A stretch of DNA of 30,709 bases from assembly GCA_016719535.1 (NCBI GenBank), contig JADJYX010000019.1:1-30709 (forward strand). Reading direction: 5' to 3'. Source of the DNA: Rubrivivax sp. GTDB taxonomy: Bacteria > Pseudomonadota > Gammaproteobacteria > Burkholderiales > Burkholderiaceae_C. Both the position numbers and the translations under genes were made by a program. This document shows positions 8,361-16,902 of the stretch, piece after piece (positions within the stretch are counted from its first letter, which is position 1; every line of letters starts with the position of its first letter). The notes under the pieces were generated by a model. The model worked only from the letters and a program-made list of their open reading frames with translations, was not told the DNA's origin and did not search any database.

Positions 8361-9211
8361 GCCGGAGCCTCCGCGCCGGCCAGCAGCCAGTCGAGCCAGG
8401 CGTCGAGCCCGATGCCGGTCTTGGCCGACAGCAGCAGCACCTCGATGCCCGGGTTGACGCGCTGGGCGTAGCCGATGCACTGCGCGACATCGAAGTCGAC
8501 ATGCGGCAGCAGGTCGGTCTTTGTGATCACCATCAGCCGCGCGGCGGCGAAGAGGTCGGGGTATTTGAGCGGCTTGTCGTCGCCTTCGGTCACCGACAGC
8601 ATGACCACCTTGGCGTCTTCGCCCAGGTCCCACAGCGCGGGGCAGACGAGGTTGCCGACGTTCTCGATGAAGAGCAGCGCGGGGTCATGGGCGTGGCCGT
8701 CGTCATGGGCATGGCCGTGGTGATGACCGTGACGATGGCCGTGGTCATGGAGGGGCAGTCGCGCGAAGGCCTCGGCCACCATCGGCGCATCCAGGTGGCA
8801 GCCCTTGCCCGTATTGACCTGGATCGCCGGCACGCCGGTGGCGCGGATGCGGTCGGCATCGCGACTGGTCTGCTGGTCGCCTTCGATCACCGCCAGCGGC
8901 AGCGCAGAGGCGCGCCGGCGCAGCGCATCGAGCGTGGCGCACAGCAGCGTGGTCTTGCCCGACCCGGGGCTGGAGACGAGGTTGAAGGTGCGCACGCCAT
9001 GCGCCGCGAAATGCGCACGGTTGGCATCGGCCACCGCCTGGTTGGCGCCCAGCACGTCGGCTTCGAGGCGGATCGTGCGCTCGGCACTCATCCCCGGCAC
9101 CGACACCCGCGCCGGCCCGGCGCCGTAATGCAGGTCGCCGGTGGCGGCGTTGACCACGGCCCCGACCGCGGGCCCTGCGCCGGGCTGTCCACATCCGCAC
9201 ACCACGCACAT
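8357..9211 (-). CDS. hypB: HypB, GTPase for nickel insertion, with internal His-rich insert
   Basis: HypB hydrolyses GTP to drive nickel delivery to the hydrogenase precursor with HypA. The 284-residue protein starts MCVVCGCGQ, the CxxCGC high-affinity nickel site. The P-loop SSPGSGKTTLL is near residue 80, GDQQTSRDADRI follows, NTGKGCHLDA supplies the metal ligands at the GTPase dimer interface, and ENVGNLVCPALWDLGE, SVTEGDDKPLKYP and KTDLLPH complete the domain. Residues 155-176 (bases 8684-8749) are a 22-residue insert with 11 histidines, placed between GKGCHLDA and ENVGNLVCP. Most His-rich HypB proteins carry theirs near the N-terminus. It follows hypA by 12 bp and overlaps hypF. Confidence 0.97.
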   Translation of the reverse strand: MCVVCGCGQPGAGPAVGAVVNAATGDLHYGAGPARVSVPGMSAERTIRLEADVLGANQAVADANRAHFAAHGVRTFNLVSSPGSGKTTLLCATLDALRRRASALPLAVIEGDQQTSRDADRIRATGVPAIQVNTGKGCHLDAPMVAEAFARLPLHDHGHRHGHHHGHAHDDGHAHDPALLFIENVGNLVCPALWDLGEDAKVVMLSVTEGDDKPLKYPDLFAAARLMVITKTDLLPHVDFDVAQCIGYAQRVNPGIEVLLLSAKTGIGLDAWLDWLLAGAEAPA

Positions 9212-9223
9212 CGTCGCCTCCTC

Positions 9224-9568
9224 TCAGTCCGCCACCAGCAGCTCGACCACGCGCAGCGCGCTGCCGCCGGTGGGCCGCAGGCCGAAGCCGCCGCAGCGCG
9301 GGCAGGCATCGGTGCGCGCGGCCATGGCCACCGTGGCCGCGCAGGCGGCGCACCAGGCCTGGCCCGGCGGTTCGTCGATCACGATGTCGGCCCCATCCAG
9401 CCGCGTGCCGGGTGCGATGGCCTCGAGCGCAAAGCGCAGCGCGCGCACCTCCACGCCGGCCAGCGCGCCGGCCTCGAGCGTGAGCCGACGCACGCGCACG
9501 AAGCCCTCGCGCGCGGCGGCGGCGTCGACCAGTTGCAGCACGTTTGCGGCCAGGCTCATCTCGTGCAT
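9224..9568 (-). CDS. hypA: HypA, nickel metallochaperone
   Basis: HypA accepts nickel and passes it to the hydrogenase large subunit with HypB. The start at 9568 gives MHEMSLAANVLQLV, keeping His2, the N-terminal nickel ligand; an upstream ATG would add MYDGR and bury it. The zinc site is CAACAATVAMAARTDACPRC (two CxxC pairs). The 114-residue length is normal. It is the first gene of hypABFCDE and lies 53 bp after ruvA on the same strand, so read-through from ruvA is possible. A TACGAT six bases before the ATG and no Shine-Dalgarno suggest a leaderless message. Confidence 0.96.
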   Translation of the reverse strand: MHEMSLAANVLQLVDAAAAREGFVRVRRLTLEAGALAGVEVRALRFALEAIAPGTRLDGADIVIDEPPGQAWCAACAATVAMAARTDACPRCGGFGLRPTGGSALRVVELLVAD

Positions 9569-9574
9569 GCGGCC

Positions 9575-9580
9575 ATCGTA
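9575..9580 (-). promoter_or_regulatory. Possible -10 element of the hyp operon
   Basis: TACGAT on the minus strand lies six bases upstream of the hypA ATG. With T at -12, transcription would start on the A of the start codon. No clear -35 hexamer was found, so confidence is low. Confidence 0.3.
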
Positions 9581-9621
9581 CAAGGCCCGGCACCGTGGGG
9601 GCTTGATGCGCCGGCCATGCG

Positions 9622-10200
9622 TCAGCGGTTGAGCGCCTTCAGCGCCGCCTTGATGCCTTCGCTGACGCCAATGTCAGCCGGCAGCGATTTCAGCGCCGAG
9701 GCGGCCTCCTTCTCGCTGTAGCCCAGCGCCACCAGCGCCTGCACGATGTCGCTGCCGGCCCCGGTGGGGGCGGCGGCCGCGGGGGGCAGCGCCAGGTCGG
9801 GGCCGAGCCTGCCCTTGAGCTCCAGCAGCAGCCGTTCGGCCGTCTTCTTGCCGATGCCCGGCACCTTGACCAGCCGCGCGCCGTCCTGCACCGACACCGC
9901 CTGCGCCAGCTCGGCCACGCTCAGGCCCGACAGCACCGACAGCGCGGTGCGCGGCCCCACGCCGCTGATCTTCACCAGCTGGCGGAAGGCATCGCGCTCG
10001 GGCGCGGTGAGAAAGCCGAACAGCACCTGCGCGTCCTCGCGCACGACGAAGTGCGTGAGCAGCACCACGCGCTGGCCGAGATCGGGCAGGTTGAAGAAGG
10101 TGCTCATCGGCACGTCGACCTCGTAGCCGATGCCACCCACGTCCACCAGCACCTGCGGCGGTGCCTTGCCGGCCAGCAGGCCGCTGAGTCGTCCGATCAT
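9622..10200 (-). CDS. ruvA: RuvA, Holliday junction branch-migration subunit
   Basis: RuvA binds four-way DNA junctions as tetramers and loads the RuvB motor in recombinational repair. The 192-residue protein starts MIGRLSGLLAGKAPPQVLVD. The OB-fold part has GGIGYEVDVPMSTFFNLPD and VREDAQVLFGFL. Two helix-hairpin-helix motifs are visible (LVKISGVGPRTALSVLSGL and LVKVPGIGKKTAERLLLELK). The C-terminal RuvB-binding domain is IVQALVALGYSEKEAASALK. Only ruvA is here: ruvB does not follow, and hypA starts 53 bp downstream. The start at 10200 is 8 bases after the pobR stop and has AATAAT seven bases upstream, without a Shine-Dalgarno. Confidence 0.97.
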   Translation of the reverse strand: MIGRLSGLLAGKAPPQVLVDVGGIGYEVDVPMSTFFNLPDLGQRVVLLTHFVVREDAQVLFGFLTAPERDAFRQLVKISGVGPRTALSVLSGLSVAELAQAVSVQDGARLVKVPGIGKKTAERLLLELKGRLGPDLALPPAAAAPTGAGSDIVQALVALGYSEKEAASALKSLPADIGVSEGIKAALKALNR

Positions 10201-10207
10201 GGCGCCG

Positions 10208-10213
10208 ATTATT
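10208..10213 (-). promoter_or_regulatory. Candidate -10 element of ruvA
   Basis: AATAAT (five of six matches to TATAAT) on the minus strand ends seven bases before the ruvA ATG and overlaps the TAA stop of pobR. A start on or next to the ATG would give a leaderless ruvA transcript. Confidence 0.4.
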
Positions 10214-11122
10214 GGCCGCGCGCCGACGCCGAGCGCCACGCCGTGGGCGTGAGCCCGGTGTGGCGCTGGAACCAGCGCGTGAAATAGCCGGCGTCGGCAA
10301 AGCCCAGGCCGATGGCCACCTGCTTGACGCTCATCGCCGTATAGCCCAGCTCGCGCTGCGCCTCCAGCAGCAGCCGGCCATGCAGCACGCCCAGCGCCGA
10401 ATGCCCCAGCACGCGGTGGCACACGCGGTTGAGCTGCGTCGGCGTGATGCCGATCTGCGTCGCCAGCTCGGCCAGCCCAGGCTGCTGGCGCAAGCGCGCC
10501 TCCACCAGCGCCTGGAAGCGCTGCACATGCTGCCGGGCGCGCGCCGCCGGGCGTCGGCCGCGGCGGCGGGGGCCGCGCCGGCGCGGGCGAGCTCCAGCAG
10601 CAGCCGGCGCAAGCCGGTGTCGAGGGCGGCGGCTCGCCAGGCGCCCATGTGCCGGTAATCGGCACGCAGCGCCTGGGCCGCGCGCAGCAGTGCCGGCGGC
10701 GCCGGTGCGGTGACGCGCAGCGCATCGAGCGCGCCGCGCCAGGCGGTGCCGGCGCCCACCAGGGCCGGCAGCTGGCGCTCGGCCAGCGTGATGACCATGC
10801 CATCGACGTCGGGCTCGAAGCGAAAGCCGTGCACGACCATCGCCGGCACGCCGATCGCGCAGGGCCCCTGCAGGCGATGCTGCGCGCTGTCGAGCCGGGC
10901 CTGCACGACGCCGCGCGCGATGACCAGAATTTGAAACAGCGAGGCATGCCGGCGCGGGCGGATCTCCCACTCGTGCAGGCGGCTGCGCTGCGCGATCGTC
11001 TCCAGGTGCAGCAGGTCGGGCAGGCCCGACGGCTGGGCCTCGCCATACAGCGTGTAGGCCGGCAGCGGCACCGGGCGCGGCGGTGCGGCGGGCGCATCGG
11101 GGGTGCGGTCGGCTCGCGGCAT
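10209..11122 (-). CDS. pobR: AraC-family regulator, probable PobR (one frameshift)
   Basis: It probably activates the divergent pobA in response to 4-hydroxybenzoate. The N-terminal sensing half (HEWEIRPRRHASLFQILVIA, ARLDSAQHRLQGPCAIGVPA) is followed by an AraC C-terminal DNA-binding domain. That domain has LAELATQIGITPTQLNRVCH as the first helix-turn-helix, and VKQVAIGLGFADAGYFTRWF with QRHTGLTPTAWR as the second. An indel near 10545 splits the two halves; about 304 residues in total, normal for the family. The start at 11122 (MPRADRTPD) keeps the phased operator outside the gene; an ATG at 11161 (MDNRHQDLD) is in frame but would cover it. Neither has a convincing ribosome site. AraC-type pob regulators are known in Pseudomonas and Azotobacter, and IclR-type in Acinetobacter. 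Confidence 0.85.
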
Positions 11123-11133
11123 GATGTTCGAAA

Positions 11134-11172
11134 TGTCCAAATCCTGGTGCCGATTGTCCATGTGCCGGTGCT
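11134..11172. promoter_or_regulatory. Two direct repeats 21 bp apart, candidate PobR operator
   Basis: Copy 1 (11134-11151) and copy 2 (11155-11172) match at 13 of 18 positions, sharing TGTCCA, T at position 9, C at position 11, and GGTGC. The 21-bp spacing is two helical turns, as for adjacent AraC half-sites. Copy 2 touches the predicted pobA -35 element, which fits activation by direct contact with RNA polymerase. Confidence 0.6.
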
Positions 11173-11200
11173 TGGCGCAGGGCCGCGCTGGCCCTAGGCT
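11172..11200 (+). promoter_or_regulatory. Predicted sigma-70-type promoter of pobA
   Basis: TTGGCG (11172-11177), a 17-bp spacer and TAGGCT (11195-11200) precede pobA. The weak -10 (three of six matches) is typical of an activator-dependent promoter. The leader would be about 26 nt and includes the CGGAG ribosome site at 11221-11225. Confidence 0.5.
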
Positions 11201-11232
11201 TGCCATCCGTCAAAACAATCCGGAGACACGCC

Positions 11233-12405
11233 ATGCGAACCCAGGTCGCGATCATCGGTGCCGGCCCCTCGGGCCTGCTGCTCGGCGCCCTGCTGCACAA
11301 GGCCGGCATCGACAACGTCATCGTCGAGCAGCGCAGCGGCGACTATGTGCTGAGCCGCATCCGCGCCGGCGTGCTGGAGCAGGTGGCGATCGACCTCTTC
11401 GACGAGGCCGGCGTCGGCGCGCGCATGCATGCCGAGGGCCTGCCGCACGACGGCTTCGACATGGTCTATGCCGGCCAGCGCCACCGCATCGACCTCTTCG
11501 GCCTGACCGGCAAGCGCGTCATGGTCTACGGCCAGACCGAGATCACGCGCGACCTGATGGACCACCGCCAGGCCATCGGCCGCCCCATCGTCTACGAGGC
11601 CGACAACGTGCGCCTCCACGGCTGGGACGCCGACAGGCCCTGGGTCAGCTATACGAAGGACGGCGTCGAGCAGCGTCTGGACTGCGACTTCATCGCCGGC
11701 TGCGACGGCTTCCACGGCGTGTGCCGCGCCAGCGTGCCCGGCGGCGCCATCACCCAGCACGAGAAGGTCTACCCCTTCGGCTGGCTGGGCCTGCTGGCCG
11801 ACGTGCCGCCGGTGCACCACGAGCTGATCTACGGCCATACCGAGCGCGGCTTCATGCTCGCCAGCATGCGCAGCCACACGCGCGTGCGCTACTACATCCA
11901 GTGCGGGCTGCACGAGAAGGTGGAGGACTGGTCCGACGAGGCCTTCTACGACGAATTCCGCCGTCGGCTGCCGGCAGAGGACGCGGCCAGGCTGGTCACC
12001 GGGCGCTCGATCGAGAAGAGCATCGCGCCGCTGCGCAGCTTCGTCGCCGAGCCGCTGCGCTTCGGCCGCCTGTTTCTGGCCGGCGACGCCGGCCACATCG
12101 TGCCGCCCACCGGCGCCAAGGGCCTGAACCTGGCGGCCAGTGACGTGGCGCTGCTGTCGCGCGGGCTGATCGAGCATTACGCCGAGCGCAGCAACGCCGG
12201 CATCGACCACTATTCGCAGCGCGCGCTGGCGCGCATCTGGAAGGCCGAGCGCTTTTCCTGGTGGTTCACGCAGCTGATGCACCTGCTGCCCGAGAACGGC
12301 AGCTTCGGGCTGAAGATGCAGATGGCCGAGCTGGACTATCTGTTCGGCAGCGAATCGGCACAGCGCGTGGTGGCCGAGAACTACGTGGGGCTGCCGATCG
12401 GGTGA
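11233..12405 (+). CDS. pobA: 4-Hydroxybenzoate 3-monooxygenase
   Basis: PobA is a cytoplasmic FAD enzyme that hydroxylates 4-hydroxybenzoate to protocatechuate using NADPH and oxygen, feeding the beta-ketoadipate pathway. The 390-residue protein is near the usual 394. The start MRTQVAIIGAGPSGLLLG has the GxGxxG FAD fingerprint. GCDGFHGVCR is the NAD(P)H/FAD DG motif, and GDAGHIVPPTGAKGLNLA binds the FAD ribityl and substrate. The segment ASMRSHTRVRYYIQ keeps the Ser, Arg and Tyr that hold the substrate carboxylate in the Pseudomonas enzyme, and AENYVGLP keeps the C-terminal Tyr. A CGGAG Shine-Dalgarno precedes the ATG. It diverges from pobR, with no frameshift. Confidence 0.97.
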   Translation: MRTQVAIIGAGPSGLLLGALLHKAGIDNVIVEQRSGDYVLSRIRAGVLEQVAIDLFDEAGVGARMHAEGLPHDGFDMVYAGQRHRIDLFGLTGKRVMVYGQTEITRDLMDHRQAIGRPIVYEADNVRLHGWDADRPWVSYTKDGVEQRLDCDFIAGCDGFHGVCRASVPGGAITQHEKVYPFGWLGLLADVPPVHHELIYGHTERGFMLASMRSHTRVRYYIQCGLHEKVEDWSDEAFYDEFRRRLPAEDAARLVTGRSIEKSIAPLRSFVAEPLRFGRLFLAGDAGHIVPPTGAKGLNLAASDVALLSRGLIEHYAERSNAGIDHYSQRALARIWKAERFSWWFTQLMHLLPENGSFGLKMQMAELDYLFGSESAQRVVAENYVGLPIG

Positions 12406-12412
12406 GGCGGCC

Positions 12413-12430
12413 GCGCGGGCAGACCCGCGC
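12413..12430 (+). terminator. Hairpin after pobA, possible terminator
   Basis: A perfect 7-bp GC stem (GCGCGGG/CCCGCGC) with loop CAGA begins 8 bp after the pobA stop. No T-tract follows, so it may be a weak or Rho-assisted terminator or an mRNA-stabilising stem. Confidence 0.4.
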
Positions 12431-12553
12431 AGGCACAGCGACCGGCGTGGCCTGTCCTGCCCGGTGGTGCCCGCCCTCCGGCAAACCCCGCTTGTCGGCG
12501 ACCCTGCGGCTGGCGCATGCTGCATGGGTTTGCCCATCCGACGGAGACCCACC

Positions 12554-13715
12554 TTGTCCATCATCAAATTCGCCCTGTCCGCCGCCGCCCTGGCGGCCCT
12601 GCTTTCCACCGCCGCCCAGGCCCAGCAGGCGCCGCTCAAGGTCGGCTTCATGCTGCCGGCCACAGGCACCTTCGCGGCCCTGGGCGACGCCATCGAGAAG
12701 GGCTTCAAGCTCTATGTCGACGAGCAGGGGGGCAAGCTCGGCGGCCGCGAGATCCGGTATTTCAAGGTCGACGACGAGAGCGACCCCGCCAAGGCCACCG
12801 ACAACGTCAACAAGCTGATCAAGCGCGACCAGGTCGACGTGGTCGTGGGCACCGTGCATTCGGGCGTGGCGCTGGCGATGGCGCGTGCGGCCAGGAAAGC
12901 AAGACGCTGCTGATCGTGCCCAACGCCGGCGCCGACGCCATCACCGGGCCGCTGTGCGCGCCAATATCCTGCGCAGCAGCTTCAGCAACTGGCAGCCCGG
13001 CTATGCCAGCGGCGTGATGGCGACGCAGAAGGGCTACAAGCGCGCGATCACCATCTTCTGGAACTATGCCGCCGGCCAGGAATCGGCCAAGGGCTTCACC
13101 GAGGCCTTCACCAAGGGCGGCGGGCAGATCGTCAAGGAGCTGACGCTGCCCTTCCCCAACGTCGAATTCCAGGCCCTGCTGACCGAGATCGCGGCGCAGA
13201 AGCCCGATGTCGTCTTTGCCTTCTTCGCCGGCGCCGGCGCCGCCAAATTCGTCAAGGACTACGACGCCGCCGGGCTGCGCAAGGTGGCGCCGCTGATCGG
13301 CTCGGGCTTCCTCACCGACGGCGTGCTCGAGGCCCAGGGTGCTTCGGCGCAGGGCCTGCAGACGGCGCTGCACTATGCCGATGGCATCGACACCCCGCGC
13401 AACAACGCCTTCCGCAACAAATATGCGGTGACCTACAAGGCGCAGCCCGACGTCTATGCCGTGCAGGGCTACGATGCCGCCGCCATCCTGGGCGCGGGCC
13501 TGAGCGCGGTGAAGGGCGACTTCAAGCAGCGCGACGCCATGGTCGCCGCCATGCGCAAGGTGCAGATCGACAGCCCGCGCGGCAAGTACACGCTGTCGGC
13601 GTCGCACAACCCGGTGCAGGATTTCTACATCCGCGAGGCCAAGGGCCGCGAAAACGTCATGACCGGCATCGCCGTCAAGGTGCTGGCCGACCCGGGGCGC
13701 GGCTGCCGCATGTGA
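12554..13715 (+). CDS. LivK-type ABC transporter substrate-binding protein (two frameshifts)
   Basis: This periplasmic protein captures a small ligand for an ABC importer of the branched-chain amino acid/aromatic type. A TTG start at 12554 lies seven bases after CGGAGAC, the same ribosome site as pobA. It gives a signal peptide (IIKFALSAAALAALLSTAAQ) ending in QAQQ. The mature protein begins APLKVGFMLPATGTFAALGD, then has VDVVVGTVHSGVALAM. Indels near 12893 and 12960 follow, then SSFSNWQPGYASGVMATQKG, ITIFWNYAAGQESAKGFTEA and AVQGYDAAAILGAGL. About 387 residues is typical. No permease or ATPase genes follow. Its position after pobA suggests an aromatic acid ligand, but that is inference. Confidence 0.88.
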
Positions 13716-13732
13716 GAGCGTGAGATCCGGCG

Positions 13733-13776
13733 CGGCCGGCGCCGGCGCCGGCTTCAGGTCGTGCCGGCGCCGGCCG
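13733..13776. terminator. Long GC-rich inverted repeat after the binding-protein gene
   Basis: Perfect 14-bp arms (13733-13746 and 13763-13776) separated by 16 bases follow the TGA at 13713-13715. There is no T-tract. The element lies directly before the GGDEF-EAL start and overlaps a possible GTG start at 13761, which argues for the ATG at 13779. Confidence 0.5.
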
Positions 13777-13778
13777 AA

Positions 13779-15849
13779 ATGGCACCGATGACGGCCCCCG
13801 CTCTGGCATCGCAGTCGCCACCCCCCAAGGCCGCCGGCAGGCCCGACCGTCGGCCTGCGCTGTCGATCCGCGGCATGCTGCTGACCGCCATCGTGGTCGG
13901 CGTGGTGCTGCCCGCGCTGATGGTGCTGCTGCTCGACCAGCACCTGGCCCGCCGCACGCTGGAACCCGTGGTGCAGAACAACCGCGCCGCCATCCTGGCG
14001 CAGTCGTCGGTGGCGCTGACCGCGGCCGCGTGGTCGCTCAACCTCGCGGTCATCGAGCAGGTGGTCGAGCGCATCCTGCAGGAGCCCTCGGTCTGCGGCG
14101 TCGACGTGCTCAACCTGCAGCCCTTCACCGACCAGCCGACCGCCGGGCCGAAGGCGGTGAGCCGCCAGCAATGCCCGCCGGGCACGTCGACGGTGACCCT
14201 GGAAGGCCCGGTGCTGCACGAGGGGCAACAGGTCGCCCGCCTGCGCCTGGTCTTCGACGGCACCGAGATCGACCACCAGCTGGCCGAGCGCCGGCGCGTG
14301 ATGGTGACGCTGGTCACCGTGCAGGTGCTGGTCGGCGTGCTGGTGCTGGCCGGCGTGCTGTCGCAGCGGCTGCTGCGCCCGATCGACCGCCTGAAGGAAC
14401 AGGCCGGCCAGCTGGCCGCGCGCGAGCCCATGCCCGACTACAACTGGCCGCGCGGCGACGAGCTGGGCGAGCTGGGCCAGCACCTGAATACCGTGCACGC
14501 GCAGATCCGCGGCCTCATCAGCGAGCTCGAGGGCAAGAACGAGCAGCTGCACCGCATGGCGATGTACGACCACCTGACCGGACTGCCCAACCGCACGCTG
14601 CTGCGCGAGCTGTTCGTGCGCGAGGCGGGGTTGTCGCGCCGCAGCGGCACGCCGCTGTCGCTGCTGTTCATCGACCTCGACCAGTTCAAGTCGGTCAACG
14701 ACCGCTTCGGCCACGCTGCCGGCGACGAGCTGCTGCGCAGCACCGCGCAGCGCATCCGCGCCACGCTGCGTGATGCCGATCTGGTCTGTCGCGTCAGCGG
14801 CGACGAGTTTCTGGTGCTGCTGTCCAGTGCCGACGCCTGGGAGCAGGTGCAGGCCGCCGCCGACCGCCTGGTCGAGGCGGTGCAGCAGCCGCTGATCCTG
14901 CCGACGGCCACCGAGCCGGTGCGCGTCGGCGCCAGCATCGGCGTGGCGGTCTTTCCGCAGGACGGCGCCGATTTCGACGCGCTGGTGCGCGCTGCCGACG
15001 TGGCGATGTACCGCAGCAAGGAGCTGGGCCGCGGCCGCAGCAGCTTCTACCACCCCGACATGGATGCCCGGCTGCGCGCGCGCCTGACCTCGAGCGCGAG
15101 CTCGGCCAGGCGATCGAGCAGGGCGAGTTGCGGCTGCACTACCAGCCGGTGATCGACGCGCGCGACGGCCGCATCGTCGGCGCCGAGGCCCTGGTGCGCT
15201 GGCAGCACCCGCGCCGCGGCCTGCTCGGCCCCGACGCCTTCATCGAAACGGCCGAGTCCACCGGCCTCGTGCGCCCGCTCGGGCGCTGGGTGCTGCAGGC
15301 AGCCTGCGCACAGCTGGCGGCGTGGCACGCGCAGGGCCTCGGCGCCTTGCAGATGGCCGTCAACGTGTCGGCGCTGCAGTTGCGCGAGGCCCGCTTCGTC
15401 GCCGACGTGCGGCAGATGCTCGACCGCTACGGCCTGCGCAGCGGCGCGCTCATCCTCGAGCTGACCGAGAGCACGCTGCTCGACGACAGCGAAGGCGCGC
15501 TGCGCGCCGTGGCCGCGCTGCGCCAGACGGGCGTGCAGCTGGCGGTGGACGATTTCGGCACCGGTTATTCGTCGCTGGCGGCGCTCAAGCTCGTGCGCCC
15601 CGACCGCGTGAAGATCGACCGCGGCTTCGTGCAAGGGCTGCCGCAAGGCATCGACGACGCCACGCTGGTGGGCGCGATGTTCGGCATGGCCGACGCGCTC
15701 GGCATCGAGGTGGTGGCCGAGGGGTCGAGACCGCCGGCCAGCGCGACTGGCTGCTGCAGCGCGGCGGCCACCTGCAGCAGGGCTGGCTGTGGTCGCGCGC
15801 GGTGCCGGCCGAGGACTTCGAAGCGCTGCTGCAGGCGCGCGCCGGCTGA
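13779..15849 (+). CDS. Membrane GGDEF-EAL protein, c-di-GMP synthesis/breakdown (two frameshifts)
   Basis: A dual-domain c-di-GMP enzyme of about 690 residues in the inner membrane. A first helix (MLLTAIVVGVVLPALMVLLL) is followed by a periplasmic sensor of about 120 residues and a second helix (MVTLVTVQVLVGVLVLAGVL). A HAMP-like segment (RLLRPIDRLKEQAGQLA) leads to the GGDEF domain (YDHLTGLPNRTLLREL, FIDLDQFKSVNDRFGH). The active loop reads SGDEF instead of GGDEF, and the RxxD inhibitory site (RDAD) is five residues upstream. The EAL domain has AEALVRWQHP, LELTEST and DDFGTGYSSLAAL, so phosphodiesterase residues look intact. Indels near 15085 and 15722 break the frame. The ATG at 13779 is preferred to the GTG at 13761; an ATG at 13788 is also possible. 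Confidence 0.92.
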
Positions 15850-15918
15850 TCGACGCTGCGGCGCCGGGTGCAGAATCGCCCGCGTCGCGGCCCGCGGGCC
15901 GCTCGTCGGAGTCCACCC

Positions 15919-16902
15919 ATGCACCTTTCCCCATCCCGGCTGCGTCGCGGCCTGACCCTGGCCGCACTCGGCCTGCTGGCCGGCGTCGCCGGCGCCCAGA
16001 CCACGGCCGCCGCCTGGCCGAGCAAGACGGTGCGCCTGCTGGTCGGTTTTCCGCCCGGCTCCACGCCCGACGTGGCGGCGCGCATCCTCGCCGAGGGACT
16101 GGCCAGGCGGCTGGGCCAGAACGTGGTGGTCGAGAACAAGCCCGGTGCCAGCGGCAACATCGCCGCCGACCAGGTGGCCAAGGCGACCGATGACCACACG
16201 CTGGGCGTCGTCATCAACGGCAACCTGACCTCGGCCAGGCTGCTCAACCCCCGGCTGCCCTTCGATCCGGCGAAGGACTTCAGCCTGCTGTCGCTGCTGA
16301 CCACCGCGCCGCTGGTGCTGGTGACGCCGCCCAACCAGCCCGCGGGCGCCGACTTCTTCCTGGCCGCGCGCAATGCCGGCAGCAAGTGGAGCTACGGCTC
16401 GGTGGGCATCGGCTCGGTCGGCCACCTGGGCGTGGAATACCTGAAGATGCGCGCCGGCAATTTCGACGCCGTGCACGTGCCCTACAACGGCAACCCGGCG
16501 GCCATCACGGCGCTGATGCAGGGTCAGATCCAGATGGCGCTGATCCCGCCCGGCCTGGCGCTGCCGCAGGTCAAGGCCGGCAAGCTCAAGGCCATCGGCC
16601 TGACCGCCGGCCGCAGCACGCTGGCGCCGGAGCTGCCGTCGCTGCGCGAGGCCGGCGTCAACAATTTCGACCTCGAGGTGTGGACGGCGCTGGTCGGCCC
16701 GGCCTCCCTGAGCAAGGCCGCGCAGGACCGCCTGGCGCGCGAGGTGCCGGCGCTGGTGCGTGACGGCGAGGCGCGCCAGAAGCTCTTCAACGCCGGCTGG
16801 CAGGCGCAGGGCACGGCGCCCGAGGCGCTGAAGCTGCGCGTGAAGAGCGAGGCGGCGATCCTGGGCGGCATCATCGCGATGCGCGGCATCAAGGCGGAGT
16901 GA
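15919..16902 (+). CDS. Bug/TctC-family periplasmic receptor
   Basis: Bug proteins are the periplasmic receptors of tripartite tricarboxylate transporters and are greatly expanded in Burkholderiales. The 327-residue protein has a signal peptide (RRGLTLAALGLLAGVAGAQ) and the family opening WPSKTVRLLVGFPPGSTPD. It continues with ARILAEGLARRLGQNVVVEN and KPGASGNIAADQVAKA, and later HVPYNGNPAAITALMQGQIQ. The ATG at 15919 follows a CGGAG ribosome site. No TctA/TctB membrane genes are nearby, as is usual for orphan Bugs. It may form a unit with the following FAD oxidoreductase, but a 98-bp GC-rich repeat separates them. Confidence 0.95.
   Translation: MHLSPSRLRRGLTLAALGLLAGVAGAQTTAAAWPSKTVRLLVGFPPGSTPDVAARILAEGLARRLGQNVVVENKPGASGNIAADQVAKATDDHTLGVVINGNLTSARLLNPRLPFDPAKDFSLLSLLTTAPLVLVTPPNQPAGADFFLAARNAGSKWSYGSVGIGSVGHLGVEYLKMRAGNFDAVHVPYNGNPAAITALMQGQIQMALIPPGLALPQVKAGKLKAIGLTAGRSTLAPELPSLREAGVNNFDLEVWTALVGPASLSKAAQDRLAREVPALVRDGEARQKLFNAGWQAQGTAPEALKLRVKSEAAILGGIIAMRGIKAE

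Noticed and set aside
8684..8749. CRISPR-like or satellite repeat in hypB
   Set aside because: The periodicity comes from His codons in an in-frame protein insert; there are no repeat-spacer units.
9622..11097. One frame running through ruvA and part of the regulator gene, as if fused
   Set aside because: The regulator's helix-turn-helix is in another frame and has its own TAA at 10209; the RuvA start is well defined. The fusion is an effect of the indel near 10545.
11122..11161. Longer start of the regulator at 11161
   Set aside because: It would place the phased direct repeats within the coding sequence and has no ribosome site; it is kept only as an alternative.
13761..13778. GTG at 13761 as the start of the GGDEF-EAL gene
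   Set aside because: It falls within the arm of a perfect inverted repeat and has no ribosome site; the ATG at 13779 follows directly.
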